A stretch of 64,000 nt of DNA from NCBI GenBank assembly GCA_021202465.1, contig JAJQCZ010000050.1:52554-116553 (forward strand), written 5' to 3'. The first letter of the stretch is position 1. Each line of letters begins with the position of its first letter. The position numbers and the translations under genes were made by a program. Shown piece after piece: positions 18,679-26,841 of the stretch. The notes below the pieces were generated by a model. That model saw only the letters and a program-made list of their open reading frames with translations, had not been told where the DNA came from and did no database searches. Source of the DNA: Lachnospiraceae bacterium. Lineage in GTDB: Bacteria; Bacillota; Clostridia; Lachnospirales; Lachnospiraceae.

Positions 18679-18945
18679 TTACTCTTTCAACAGTGCGAAC
18701 GCTGCCCGAAGCTTGAGATTCCCTTCTTTAAAATCTACGATACTTCCCTCGATCTCCTCCGCCACCTGAAAAAGCTCCAGGCCACGCATGGTTTCGGCCA
18801 GTTCAGCCAGCTCCTCGGCGTGATGCTCATTATGAGCCACCATATAGCCCAGAAGAGCCACCGCCTCCTCCCGGCTGGAGGAAGACGCGTCCAGGTCGTG
18901 ATGGTGATGATGGTGCGCGGAATGTACATCGTGTCCGTCGTGCAT
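18679..18945 (-). CDS. His-rich putative nickel/metal-binding protein
   Basis: 88 aa from the chosen start. The N-terminus has alternating His residues and a natural run of six (HSAHHHHHHDLD), followed by a helical segment with NEHHAEELAEL. AAGGAGG lies 6 nt before the ATG at 18945; the frame remains open to 18963 but lacks a site there. The layout suggests a metal store or chaperone, and the CODH/ACS context points to nickel. I know no named family with certainty. Confidence 0.75.
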   Translation of the reverse strand: MHDGHDVHSAHHHHHHDLDASSSSREEAVALLGYMVAHNEHHAEELAELAETMRGLELFQVAEEIEGSIVDFKEGNLKLRAAFALLKE

Positions 18946-19035
18946 GATATGCCTCCTTCTCATGATTCCGGATCCCGCCCTGCTCCGGGCGCCACCGGCC
19001 TCTCTGTTCCCAAGTATAGCACAGCGTCCGAAAAT

Positions 19036-19061
19036 GTGAACCCCCCGGGGGGCTTTTTCAC
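19036..19061 (-). terminator. Hairpin/terminator after the YcxB-like gene
   Basis: CCCCCC-GGGGGG stem enclosed by GTGAA/TTCAC arms, directly after the stop at 19069. ATTTTC follows on the minus strand. The T-run is weak, so function is likely but not certain. Confidence 0.5.
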
Positions 19062-19068
19062 CGATTTG

Positions 19069-19566
19069 TCAGGCGAAGGCGCTGAGCTTCCTCTCCAGTC
19101 CCTCCTCGATCTTCGCATAGGGACGAATGTGATTAATGATCTCCTGGTTCATGGTCCAGAGCCCGTCCAGATACTGATTGGGCAGGAAGCTCTTCCCCTG
19201 CACCGTATAAGTCACCGGACACTGTGCCCGGAAATTCATATCCTTGTAGGCAGCCTCTTCGAAGTCCTTCCAGGGAAGCACCGTCGTGCTTTTCCCCACC
19301 TGAATCTCCAGAGCCTCGCCCGTCACGCGATAGGTCGTACTGTTTTGAATCTTGTCCGCCCCCCAGCGGACAACGACGATCATCAGGGCCTCGATCAGGA
19401 GAAAGAGCGCTACCAGCGGCGCTCCGTCCAGCCAGGGAAAAGCCTCCACCATCACATAATCATAGATAAAATAAAAACAGAAGATCACCAGACTGGCCAG
19501 CACATACAGAATATTCCGGTACCGGATCAGCCGCTTCCCCATCTTATAGGTCTTCGTCGCAGCCAT
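19069..19566 (-). CDS. Membrane protein with PH-like (YcxB-type) domain
   Basis: 165 aa. Two hydrophobic segments (about residues 18-37 and 48-68) are followed by a soluble beta-rich region (TTYRVTGEALEIQVGKSTTVLPWKDFEEA) typical of YcxB/bPH domains. Function is unknown. It lies downstream of dapL with an 80-bp gap containing a perfect 10-bp hairpin. Confidence 0.65.
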   Translation of the reverse strand: MAATKTYKMGKRLIRYRNILYVLASLVIFCFYFIYDYVMVEAFPWLDGAPLVALFLLIEALMIVVVRWGADKIQNSTTYRVTGEALEIQVGKSTTVLPWKDFEEAAYKDMNFRAQCPVTYTVQGKSFLPNQYLDGLWTMNQEIINHIRPYAKIEEGLERKLSAFA

Positions 19567-19596
19567 TTCGCCGCCTCCTCCTTCAAACAGACATGT

Positions 19597-19619
19597 CCTT
19601 CCCCGGCGTCCGGGGAAGG
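19597..19619 (-). other. Perfect hairpin after dapL
   Basis: 10-bp stem CCTTCCCCGG with CCGGGGAAGG and a 3-nt loop in the gap between dapL and the YcxB-like gene. No T-run on either strand. Confidence 0.45.
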
Positions 19620-19646
19620 CGCCGGAAGAGACATGTTCCTGTATCT

Positions 19647-20861
19647 CTACAGCTTTTTGATTCTCTCAATCGCTGCCAGAGTATTCTCATAGCTTCCAAA
19701 CGCCGTCAGGCGCAGATATCCTTCACCGTGCGGACCAAAACCGGAACCGGGCGTCCCTACCACGTTCGCCGTCTCCAGTAAGTAGTCAAAGAACTCCCAG
19801 GAGGACATTCCCTTCGGCGTCCGCAGCCAGATGTACGGGGCATTCACACCGCCGGACACCGTATAGCCTGCGGCAGACAGTCCCTCGCGGATCACACGGG
19901 CATTGTTCATATAATACGCCACCTGCTCCTGCGTCTGTGCCCGCCCCTCCGGAGAGTACACGGCCGCTCCGGCCTTCTGGATCACATAGGAAACGCCGTT
20001 AAACTTGATCTCCTGATGCTTCAGCCACAGCTGATTCAGGGACACATCGCCGCACTTCAACTCCCGCGGCACCACGGTGAATCCCAGACGAACGCCGGTG
20101 AAACCGGCATTCTTGGAAAAGCTGCGCATCTCGATGGCGCACTCCTTCGCTCCTTCGCACTCATAGATGGTGTGCGGGACATCCGGCTCGGAGATATACG
20201 CCTCATAAGCCGCGTCATAAATGATCACCGCACCGATCTTTCGCGCATAATCGACCCATTCCTGCAGACGATCCTTCGTCACCGTCGCTCCGGTCGGATT
20301 GTTCGGGAAACACAGATAGATCATATCCGGCTGTTCCTGCGGGAATTCCGGCGCAAATCCATTTTCCGCGGTACAGGGCATATAGATCAGATTGCTCCAG
20401 CGCCCCTCGTCATTCAGCCAGTCGCCGCTGCGGCCCACCAGCGCATTGGAATCCACATACACCGGATATACCGGGTCGCATACAGCCACCTTATTTCTCA
20501 GACTGAAAATATCTCCCAGATCTGCCGAATCACACTTGGCGCCGTCATTGACGAAAATCTCATCCATGCCGATGTCCACGCCCCGCGCCCGGTAGTCTCC
20601 CGCCACGATTGCTTCCCGCAAAAAGGCAAAACCCTCGTAATCCGGATAGCCGTGGAACGTCTCCGCCTGCCCCATCTCTCCGGCCGCCTCCTGCATGGCG
20701 GTCACGATGGCCGGCGCCAGAGGCTGGGTCACGTCTCCGATTCCCAGGCGGATGATCTTCTTCTCCGGATGCGCCTCCTGGTAAGCCTTCACCTTGCGGC
20801 CGATGGTTGCGAACAGATAGCTGCCCGGCAGCTTCGCGTAATTTTCATTGACTTGGAACAT
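19647..20861 (-). CDS. dapL: LL-diaminopimelate aminotransferase
   Basis: 404 aa, fold-type I PLP aminotransferase that makes LL-diaminopimelate directly from tetrahydrodipicolinate for lysine and peptidoglycan. The N-terminal [14 protein letters not shown] and [16 protein letters not shown] are hallmarks of Dap[10 protein letters not shown] binds the cofactor and [11 protein letters not shown] holds the PLP lysine. I start at the ATG at 20861, which has AGGAGGGA 7-8 nt upstream, instead of the longer open frame to 20909. Upstream lie the broken DUF1015 gene and serA, all on the same strand. Confidence 0.95.
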   Translation of the reverse strand: MFQVNENYAKLPGSYLFATIGRKVKAYQEAHPEKKIIRLGIGDVTQPLAPAIVTAMQEAAGEMGQAETFHGYPDYEGFAFLREAIVAGDYRARGVDIGMDEIFVNDGAKCDSADLGDIFSLRNKVAVCDPVYPVYVDSNALVGRSGDWLNDEGRWSNLIYMPCTAENGFAPEFPQEQPDMIYLCFPNNPTGATVTKDRLQEWVDYARKIGAVIIYDAAYEAYISEPDVPHTIYECEGAKECAIEMRSFSKNAGFTGVRLGFTVVPRELKCGDVSLNQLWLKHQEIKFNGVSYVIQKAGAAVYSPEGRAQTQEQVAYYMNNARVIREGLSAAGYTVSGGVNAPYIWLRTPKGMSSWEFFDYLLETANVVGTPGSGFGPHGEGYLRLTAFGSYENTLAAIERIKKL

Positions 20862-20918
20862 GCGTGTTCCCTCCTGTCTATGGTATAGTTCCTGCACTTC
20901 TCCTGTCAATCTGTTTCA

Positions 20919-22169
20919 TTATTCCTGCGCGCCGCTGATCCGATGGATGAAAAGACCGCTGGCAAGCTTCGGTTCGAACCAGGTAGATTTGGGCGGCATC
21001 AGCCGATCCGCATCCGCCACAGCGAAAAGCTCGCGAATCGAAGTCGGATGCAGTGCAAAAGCGATCCGCATCTCCTCCCGGCAGCGCTCCTCCAGCGCCC
21101 GGAAGCCCCGAATGCCGCCGATGAAATCCAGCCGCGGATCTGTCCGGGGATCCTCTACCCCCAGAACCGGCCCCAGCAGATAGTTCTGCAGCAGAGACAC
21201 ATCCAGTCCCTCCACCGGATCCTGCGAAAGGATCTTTTTCCGGGCAGATAACATGTACCATCAGCCATCCAGATACATGCCGAAAATACCCTTGAATTTC
21301 GGATAGAAGGCGGTGGTCCCGACGGGGCGCACATCGAAGGATTCCTCGACCCGCGCCAGAAATTCTCCCGTCCCCAGTCCGTTCAGATCGCTCAGCACCC
21401 GATTGTAAGCAAGGATCTGCAGCTCATCTTCAGGAAACACGGCGCAGAGGAAATAATTAAAGGGTTCCTCTCCGGTATAATCCGGGTTCGCCTTCCGCAT
21501 CTTCTCGCAGACACGGGCCGCCGCAAAGGCACGGTGATGTCCGTCTGCGATATAAACCGGCCCAAGGCTGGCGATCTTCCGTTCCAGCGAAGCCACGATC
21601 GCCGGATCCGAGAGCTTCCACACCCGATGTCCGACGCCTTCCTCCGAAGTAAACGAATACAGAGGCGCCCGCAGCTTAGCGTGAGCCAGTGTATTTGTAA
21701 TCTCCGGGGAAGAATGGCTGGCCAGAAACACCGGCCCGGTCTGCGCCGCGCAGGCCTCAATGTGGCGGGTCCGGTCCTCCAGCTTCTTTGTCCGCACCGC
21801 CTCGTGCGCCTTCACCTGGTGATTCCAGTAGTCATCCACCGAAGCGCACCCCACCAGACCGGTCTGCTGATGCGCGCCCACGGATACTTCATATATATAA
21901 TAGGAGGGCTCCCGGTCATCCTCCAGGATTCCCTGACGGATCCAGGCCTCCAGCCGCTCTCCGGCTGCCGCATAGACCTCCGGCGCCGCGGGATCCGTCC
22001 CCGCGGGGAACTGGGTCTCCGGCCGGGTGATCGTCAGGATCGAGTGGGGATTGCGCCCCACCGCCTGCCTGGCTTCCTCCTCACTGAACACATCATAAGG
22101 CCGCGAGGCCACCACGGCCGCATTCTCCATCGTCGGCCGGATACACGAAAATGGTCTGATTACTGCCAT
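20919..22169 (-). pseudogene. DUF1015 protein gene interrupted by in-frame TGA
   Basis: Two ORFs in the same frame together give a complete DUF1015 protein of about 416 codons. The first part (21261-22169, MAVIRPFSCIRP to FGMYLDG) ends at TGA (21263-21261). The next codons read W-Y-M-L-S-A-R and continue to the family's LDVSLLQNYLLGPVLG and to a stop at 20919. No indel is needed. Family members usually have Lys, Arg or another polar residue between the Gly and the Trp, so a CGA-to-TGA nonsense change is a simple explanation. Readthrough or a sequencing error remain possible. AAGGAGA precedes the ATG. It sits between serA and dapL. Confidence 0.8.
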
Positions 22170-22279
22170 CTTGCTGTCTCCTTCTTGCTCCTCTGCACGC
22201 TTTCACATCCGACCGGCAGCATGCGATTCCGCTGCCAATCTGTCCGGAACGCTGTGCATTCCTCAAATCGTCCGCACGT

Positions 22280-23395
22280 CTATCCGCGGACAACACGTAC
22301 CCGGTACACACCGGAAACGGCCTTCACCGCATCATAATCCGCACTCTCATCCAGGTCTGCCACAGCGTATCCATAGGCGCCCCGCATGCCTCCAAGAATA
22401 TCGTCGCCCAGAAGAGCCTTCAGTCCCTCCAGCGCGTCCGTGTCCTTATAAAAAATGCCAAGCCGGACTGCCTTCGCTGGTACGCCCTTGTCGACGCGCG
22501 GGAACGTGACGGAATTGATGATATTTCCGTTCTCCACATAATTGCGGATCTCTTCAACCGCCATGACCGCGCAGTTCTCCTCCGACTCCTCCGTGGAAGC
22601 GCCCAGGTGAGGCGTGACGATGCAGTTCTCCATCGCCAGGGTATTGGGATTGGCGAAATCGCAGAGATAGCGCTTCACCTTGCCGCTCTTCAGCGCCTCC
22701 GCCAGATCCGCCTCCTGCACCAGCAGATCCCGGGCATAGTTCAGGATCACCACACCGTCCTTCATCTTCGCGATGGCCGCGGCATCGATCATCTCCCGGG
22801 TATCCGGCAGCAGCGGCACATGAAGCGTGATATAATCGCTGACCGCGAAAATGTCATCCAGGTTCTTTGTCATCTTCACGTCCTGCAGATCCAGATAAGG
22901 ATCATAGCCCAGCACCTGCATACCCAGAGCCTCGGCCGTCTTCGCCAGCTTATAACCGATCGCGCCCAGACCGATGATTCCCAGCGTCTTGCCGGCGATC
23001 TCACAGCCTGCGAACTTCTTCTTCTCTTTCTCCGCGGCCTTGGAGACATCCGGATTCTCCCGGTTGGCCCGGCCCCACTCCACACCGCCAATGATATCGC
23101 GGGACGCCAGCAGCATTCCCGCCAGCACCAGCTCCTTCACCGCGTTGGCGTTCGCGCCGGGCGCATTAAACACCACGATGCCCCGCTCCGCGCACTTCTC
23201 CAGCGGAATATTATTCACACCGGCTCCGGCCCGCGCGATCGCGAGCAGAGATTCCGGCAGCTCTGCCTCATGCATGGATGCGCTGCGCACCAGAACGGCA
23301 TCCGCCTCCGCCAGCTCGTCGGTCAGCACATACTCCTCTCCCAGCAGGTCGGTCCCCTTGCTGGAAATATTATTCAGGCAGCACACCTTTTTCAT
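22280..23395 (-). CDS. serA: D-3-phosphoglycerate dehydrogenase with C-terminal ACT domain
   Basis: 371 aa from the chosen start. NAD-dependent first step of serine synthesis. GAGVNNIPLEKCAERGI is substrate-site sequence, GLGAIGYKLAKTAEALGMQVLGYDPY is the Rossmann nucleotide site, and TPHLGASTEESEENCA carries the catalytic His. The last 70 residues look like a short regulatory ACT domain. AAGGAGG lies 9 nt before the ATG at 23395; the frame is open to 23455 but lacks a site there. A promoter with TTGACG and TATGAT lies upstream. Confidence 0.93.
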   Translation of the reverse strand: MKKVCCLNNISSKGTDLLGEEYVLTDELAEADAVLVRSASMHEAELPESLLAIARAGAGVNNIPLEKCAERGIVVFNAPGANANAVKELVLAGMLLASRDIIGGVEWGRANRENPDVSKAAEKEKKKFAGCEIAGKTLGIIGLGAIGYKLAKTAEALGMQVLGYDPYLDLQDVKMTKNLDDIFAVSDYITLHVPLLPDTREMIDAAAIAKMKDGVVILNYARDLLVQEADLAEALKSGKVKRYLCDFANPNTLAMENCIVTPHLGASTEESEENCAVMAVEEIRNYVENGNIINSVTFPRVDKGVPAKAVRLGIFYKDTDALEGLKALLGDDILGGMRGAYGYAVADLDESADYDAVKAVSGVYRVRVVRG

Positions 23396-23542
23396 TTGAA
23401 ATAACCTCCTTACGAACAGCCTCTGTAAACCGACACAGCCCCCCGTAAACGTCATCAGAGAGTCTTACTTCACTGCGCCGTCACGGGATTTTACACAAAA
23501 CATCCGGGAAACAGAGGTTTTCTCACGTTTTTTTCACGCCTT

Positions 23543-23571
23543 ATCATAGTATAATCGCCGCCTTCCGTCAA
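23543..23571 (-). promoter_or_regulatory. Promoter of serA
   Basis: Minus strand -35 TTGACG (23566-23571), 17-bp spacer, -10 TATGAT (23543-23548), about 150 bp upstream of the serA ATG. Confidence 0.6.
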
Positions 23572-23662
23572 CACGGATTCCGATGCGTTTTTCGTTTTTT
23601 CATATTTCTTTTATATTTTATGGTACACGAGGCCAATGATCAGGCGCAGAATACTCCCGAAT

Positions 23663-23691
23663 TTGACAGAGATTTCTTCTTATGGTATGGT
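23663..23691 (+). promoter_or_regulatory. Promoter of ridA
   Basis: Plus strand -35 TTGACA (23663-23668), 17-bp spacer, -10 TATGGT (23686-23691), 64 bp before the ridA ATG. Confidence 0.5.
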
Positions 23692-23754
23692 AAACGCGAA
23701 TATATCTCCTGCTTCGGCGGGATAAAATTTGTTCTATGCAAAGGAGACAACACG

Positions 23755-24132
23755 ATGTTACAGGTTACCAGCACGGACAAGGCTCCCGCAGCCATCGGCC
23801 CCTATTCTCAGGCCATCGAGTACAACGGCATTCTCTTCACCTCCGGTCAGGTGCCCCTTGATCCCGCCACCGGCGCAGTGGTCGGCAGCGACATCACCGA
23901 ACAGGCTGAACAGGTCATGAAGAACCTGGGCGCGATCCTCGAGGCAAATGATCTCGACTATACGGCCGCCATCAAGACCACCTGCTTCCTTGCTGACATG
24001 GCGGACTTCGCTGCCTTCAACGAGGTCTACGGCCGGTATTTCACCAGCAAGCCCGCCCGCTCCTGCGTGGCAGTAAAGACTCTTCCCAAGAATGTGCTCT
24101 GCGAGGTAGAGGTCATCGCCGCGAAGGAGTGA
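23755..24132 (+). CDS. ridA: RidA family reactive intermediate deaminase
   Basis: 125 aa. RidA/YjgF proteins hydrolyse reactive enamines and imines formed by PLP enzymes such as serine/threonine dehydratase. It has the N-terminal APAAIGPYSQAI, LFTSGQVPLDP, the arginine of PARSCVAVKTLP that holds the substrate carboxylate, and the final glutamate of CEVEVIA. AAAGGAG sits upstream of the ATG at 23755, and the frame is open further upstream without a good site. It is divergent from serA. Confidence 0.95.
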   Translation: MLQVTSTDKAPAAIGPYSQAIEYNGILFTSGQVPLDPATGAVVGSDITEQAEQVMKNLGAILEANDLDYTAAIKTTCFLADMADFAAFNEVYGRYFTSKPARSCVAVKTLPKNVLCEVEVIAAKE

Positions 24133-24153
24133 CACGTCTGCTGCCATTCGTGG

Positions 24154-24256
24154 AATCCTCTGAAAACGAGGATTGAGAAGGAGACAGCTATTTTGCTCCA
24201 TACCCGCCATGCAGGGCGCGTCCGGTGTCAGCCGGAAAATACCTTGCGCGCCCTGC
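24154..24256 (+). other. Two hairpins downstream of ridA
   Basis: A 7-bp hairpin at 24154-24174 (AATCCTC arms) is followed by a larger one with 10-bp GCAGGGCGCG arms at 24211-24220 and 24247-24256. Neither has a T-run. They precede the terminator at 24263 and together make a heavily structured 170-nt 3' region with no gene. Confidence 0.55.
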
Positions 24257-24262
24257 GCATAA

Positions 24263-24324
24263 CGCATCCCGGGCGGTGCAGCCTTTCATATACGTGAAAG
24301 ACTGCACCGCCCGGGATGCGTTTT
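24263..24324 (+). terminator. Large terminator hairpin downstream of ridA
   Basis: Near-perfect inverted repeat: 19-bp outer stem (CGCATCCCGGGCGGTGCAG and its complement) and an inner CTTTCA/TGAAAG stem, followed by TTTTAT on the plus strand. It is unusually long for a terminator. Confidence 0.7.
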
Positions 24325-24481
24325 ATACACACGTCTATAGCCATAATTCAGGAACTACGCCGTCTGTCCCACGCAGTTCCGGGCATTTTTCGGCGAAAAT
24401 GCATCTCTACTCTTGCATCTCCGACTCTGTCCCGGCCAGGATCCGTCCCATATTTTCCACCAGGAATTCCTGCGCCGAAAA

Positions 24482-24877
24482 TCAGAGCCGTATCACTTCC
24501 GGTTCATGACTGAACGAGGAAATGGTCGCCGTGCCGTCCTTAAAATAATACACGGCCGTATTGCCGTCCGGCCCCGTTGTATACATATTGCGAAGATGGG
24601 GGTAAGCATCCAGCATGGACTCCTGCGCTTCTTTCCTGTCGTCAAGAACCAGGGTGCCGCACAGCCTGATCCATTCATCCCCAAGCATCGCGCAGATCTC
24701 TACGTTGGGATTCGCCGCGATCTGCTTCGCCACATCCTTTGTCTTTCCTGTCTGAATATACAGTTTGTCTTCAAAAACATGAACCGTCCCAAACGGGCGA
24801 ACTCTCGGCTGCCCATTTTCATCTGTCGCCAGATAATAAGTTCCCGCCTTCTTCAAAAAATCATATACCCTGTTCAT
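24482..24877 (-). CDS. Pyridoxamine 5'-phosphate oxidase-fold flavoprotein
   Basis: 131 aa single-domain split-barrel protein. It has YYLATDENGQPRVRPFGTVHVFEDKLYIQTGKTKDVAKQI, the typical FMN-binding first half of the PNPOx-like superfamily, and a C-terminal AVYYFKDGTATISSF. Members bind FMN, F420 or haem; the substrate cannot be named. AAAGGAGGACACAG precedes the ATG. Single gene, flanked by hairpin regions. Confidence 0.85.
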   Translation of the reverse strand: MNRVYDFLKKAGTYYLATDENGQPRVRPFGTVHVFEDKLYIQTGKTKDVAKQIAANPNVEICAMLGDEWIRLCGTLVLDDRKEAQESMLDAYPHLRNMYTTGPDGNTAVYYFKDGTATISSFSHEPEVIRL

Positions 24878-25003
24878 CTGTGTCCTCCTTTTTTTATATA
24901 CAATCCTGCAAAGCAGTTTGTTACAGCTCGTTTTCTCTGTTTGCCGGCGGCATAAATTCCGGTTTTTGTTCCATCCGTTTCTTCCCCATAGATATTGTGC
25001 GCC

Positions 25004-25127
25004 TCAGTACTCCCGGAGCACCAGTTCTGTAATGCCCGGATTCTCCCCCTCTTTCATTCTCTATTTTGCCTACAGCCTGCTCTTTTGTCAAGCCATGGAC
25101 GTCCAATTCTATAACAGGTAATTGCAT
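25004..25127 (-). pseudogene. Remnant of a small Smr-domain protein gene
   Basis: The N-terminal part reads MQLPVIELDVHGLTKEQAV, a typical Smr (MutS2 C-terminal-like) opening with the LDxHG motif. After KIENER the frame shifts and the other frame reads GENPGITELVLREY-stop, the usual end of a small Smr protein. The roughly 45 central residues are missing, so this is an internally deleted, frameshifted gene. Confidence 0.65.
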
Positions 25128-25166
25128 TTTGTCTGAAAATCCCACTCTGAAACCACCCATATTTCC

Positions 25167-25216
25167 AAAAAGAGCGCTTCCGGAAATTCTTAACAGCCCG
25201 GGAATACGCTCTTTTT
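25167..25216. terminator. Bidirectional terminator
   Basis: 10-bp arms AAAAAGAGCG and CGCTCTTTTT with additional inner pairing, giving T-runs on both strands. It probably ends the MarR-GNAT transcript on the minus strand. Between here and 25423 I see no convincing gene, only a 34-codon minus-strand frame ending near 25263. Confidence 0.6.
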
Positions 25217-25423
25217 CATGTTCTATATTTTATTCCGCCTTAATCGTTACACTGCAATTCGGCTCTTAAGCAGTGTTTCCTCAAACGCCATCTTCTCCGG
25301 AAAATTCAGCAGGAGCAAACTCTGCATGGCCTGCAATAAATATCTCGGCATGGAGCAAGAGAGTCCAGAGAAACTCCCTTAAACACTTTCTTGACTGCGT
25401 TTTCTTTTTTTACAACTGTTTTC

Positions 25424-25876
25424 TTATACCTTGTATTCAAAAGCGATGTCGCCCCTGACGTACTCATAGTTGTCCAGTTTAATCTCCTTAAAGCCGAACT
25501 TTTCATAAATGTGCAGGGCAGGTTTCAGCTTGCTGTTGGAAAGAATAAACAGTCGCTGTGCGCCATGTTTCAGCGCCCAGTCCATACAAGCCTTGAATAC
25601 TGCGCTGCCTGCACCCTTATGCGGGAGATGCCTGTTTGAACCAAGTTTGCAGATTTCCCATGTCACTCCTTCCATCGGCATCGCCATGCAGGCGGCGAGA
25701 GCTGTATCGTTTTCCACGGCAAAGAAAATCATCGCACCGTTCTGTAATTCCTCATCGATTTTATCAAAGGTTTCTTTGTCGTGTTCCTCCAGAAAACCAA
25801 AATTGGAAATAATCCAATCCGTGTTGAAATCAATAAAATCCTGCCTGTAGCGCTCTTCAAACGGAATAATTTTCAT
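25424..25876 (-). CDS. GNAT family N-acetyltransferase
   Basis: 150 aa. GNAT fold with LGSNRHLPHKGAGSAVFKACMDWA (acetyl-CoA pyrophosphate loop, R/Q-x-x-G-x-G/A variant) and a C-terminal SNSKLKPALHIYEKFGFKEI. The substrate is unknown. The ATG at 25876 is 1 nt past the TGA of the marR gene, so the two are translationally coupled and probably share the MarR-controlled promoter. Confidence 0.88.
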   Translation of the reverse strand: MKIIPFEERYRQDFIDFNTDWIISNFGFLEEHDKETFDKIDEELQNGAMIFFAVENDTALAACMAMPMEGVTWEICKLGSNRHLPHKGAGSAVFKACMDWALKHGAQRLFILSNSKLKPALHIYEKFGFKEIKLDNYEYVRGDIAFEYKV

Positions 25877-25877
25877 G

Positions 25878-26318
25878 TCAGCATTCCTCTTTTCCAAGAA
25901 TTGAAATAACCGTATCAAGTGCGGCGGACAAAGCGTTACATTCGACCTGGTCTAACCCCGATATTTGAGATGTAATCCGGCTGTTCGTCAATGCAATCAA
26001 ATTATCAGTTTCCGCATCTCCAAGTTCAGTAAGGGTAAGTTTACCGGCCCTTTTATCTCCGTCACACCTGTTTTTTTCCACAAGTCCTTTTGCGGAAAAA
26101 CGACGGACGATCCTGCTCAGATAGCTCTTGTCAATATGCAGAGTTTTTACAATATCACTCTGCAGGCATCCACTGTGATTCTTTATCTCGAAAAGGACTC
26201 TTGTTTCTGTTACCGAGTAATCGCTGCCGAGATAGTTAGAACTCAACAACTCCATCCGTACAGTATAAAAACGGTTGAACGCTCTGATTTTATTACATAC
26301 CTCATCATACATATTCAT
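25878..26318 (-). CDS. MarR family transcriptional regulator
   Basis: 146 aa winged-helix regulator. The DNA-binding part contains LFEIKNHSGCLQSDIVKTLHIDKSYLSRIVRRFSAKGLV, and DKRAGKLTLTELG is the wing. GGAGG lies 9 nt before the ATG at 26318. It is the first gene of a two-gene unit with a GNAT acetyltransferase. A large inverted repeat covers its promoter, so autoregulation is likely. Confidence 0.9.
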   Translation of the reverse strand: MNMYDEVCNKIRAFNRFYTVRMELLSSNYLGSDYSVTETRVLFEIKNHSGCLQSDIVKTLHIDKSYLSRIVRRFSAKGLVEKNRCDGDKRAGKLTLTELGDAETDNLIALTNSRITSQISGLDQVECNALSAALDTVISILGKEEC

Positions 26319-26338
26319 ATGATTATGCCTCCGATATT

Positions 26339-26390
26339 GGTTGACTATGTCCACTGGATAATGTAGCAAAATTTGTGGACAATGTCAACC
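26339..26390 (-). promoter_or_regulatory. Promoter and probable MarR operator
   Basis: Minus strand -35 TTGACA (26383-26388), 17-bp spacer, -10 TACATT (26360-26365). The promoter lies between two 16-bp inverted arms, GGTTGACATTGTCCAC and GTGGACATAGTCAACC (26375-26390 and 26339-26354), complementary at 14 of 16 positions. One arm covers the -35 box and the other the start site. Confidence 0.7.
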
Positions 26391-26486
26391 ACCTTTAAAG
26401 CATTTATGTGCCAGTTTCCACACCATAATCAGCACAAATTTCAGTGCTGATATTTGTACAATTTATACCTCCGATTGTTCTTGCTT

Positions 26487-26615
26487 TTATCGCCCGTCAG
26501 AGTGATTAATCTCCATCGCCTCTCTCCAGTAACGTGACACACTCGCAATGACACGAGAAAACGATATTGATGTCACATGCAGCTCGGGTGTCTGCGCAAA
26601 CATATCGAAGGGCAT
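26487..26615 (-). other. Possible 42-aa ORF or gene remnant
   Basis: In the 450-bp gap between marR and rlmD the only coding-like stretch is a minus frame starting MPFDMFAQTPELHVTSIS. It is open 24 further codons upstream without a start, which suggests the 3' end of a lost gene. I do not recognise it and see no ribosome site. Confidence 0.2.
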
Positions 26616-26841
26616 TTTTTTACCATTTGACCGTGTGGCATAACATATACGCCGTTTTTTGCCCGTTTTGAGGCATTTTGGCGCATATGGGTGTTATCGC
26701 GAACATATCCACTTCTTCTGTTCACACTTCCATTGAAGCCATCCTTTCACAATTTCCTGATTTTTACAAATATCTTGCCAATTATTATGCCCACAAAACT
26801 TTACATGCGAGCATAAATCATTCAACCGTATCCTAATATAC

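Noticed and set aside
21201..21263. Selenocysteine readthrough of the DUF1015 TGA
   Set aside because: The only downstream hairpin is 5 bp with a TTTCGCA loop, unlike a bacterial SECIS, and DUF1015 is not a known selenoprotein family.
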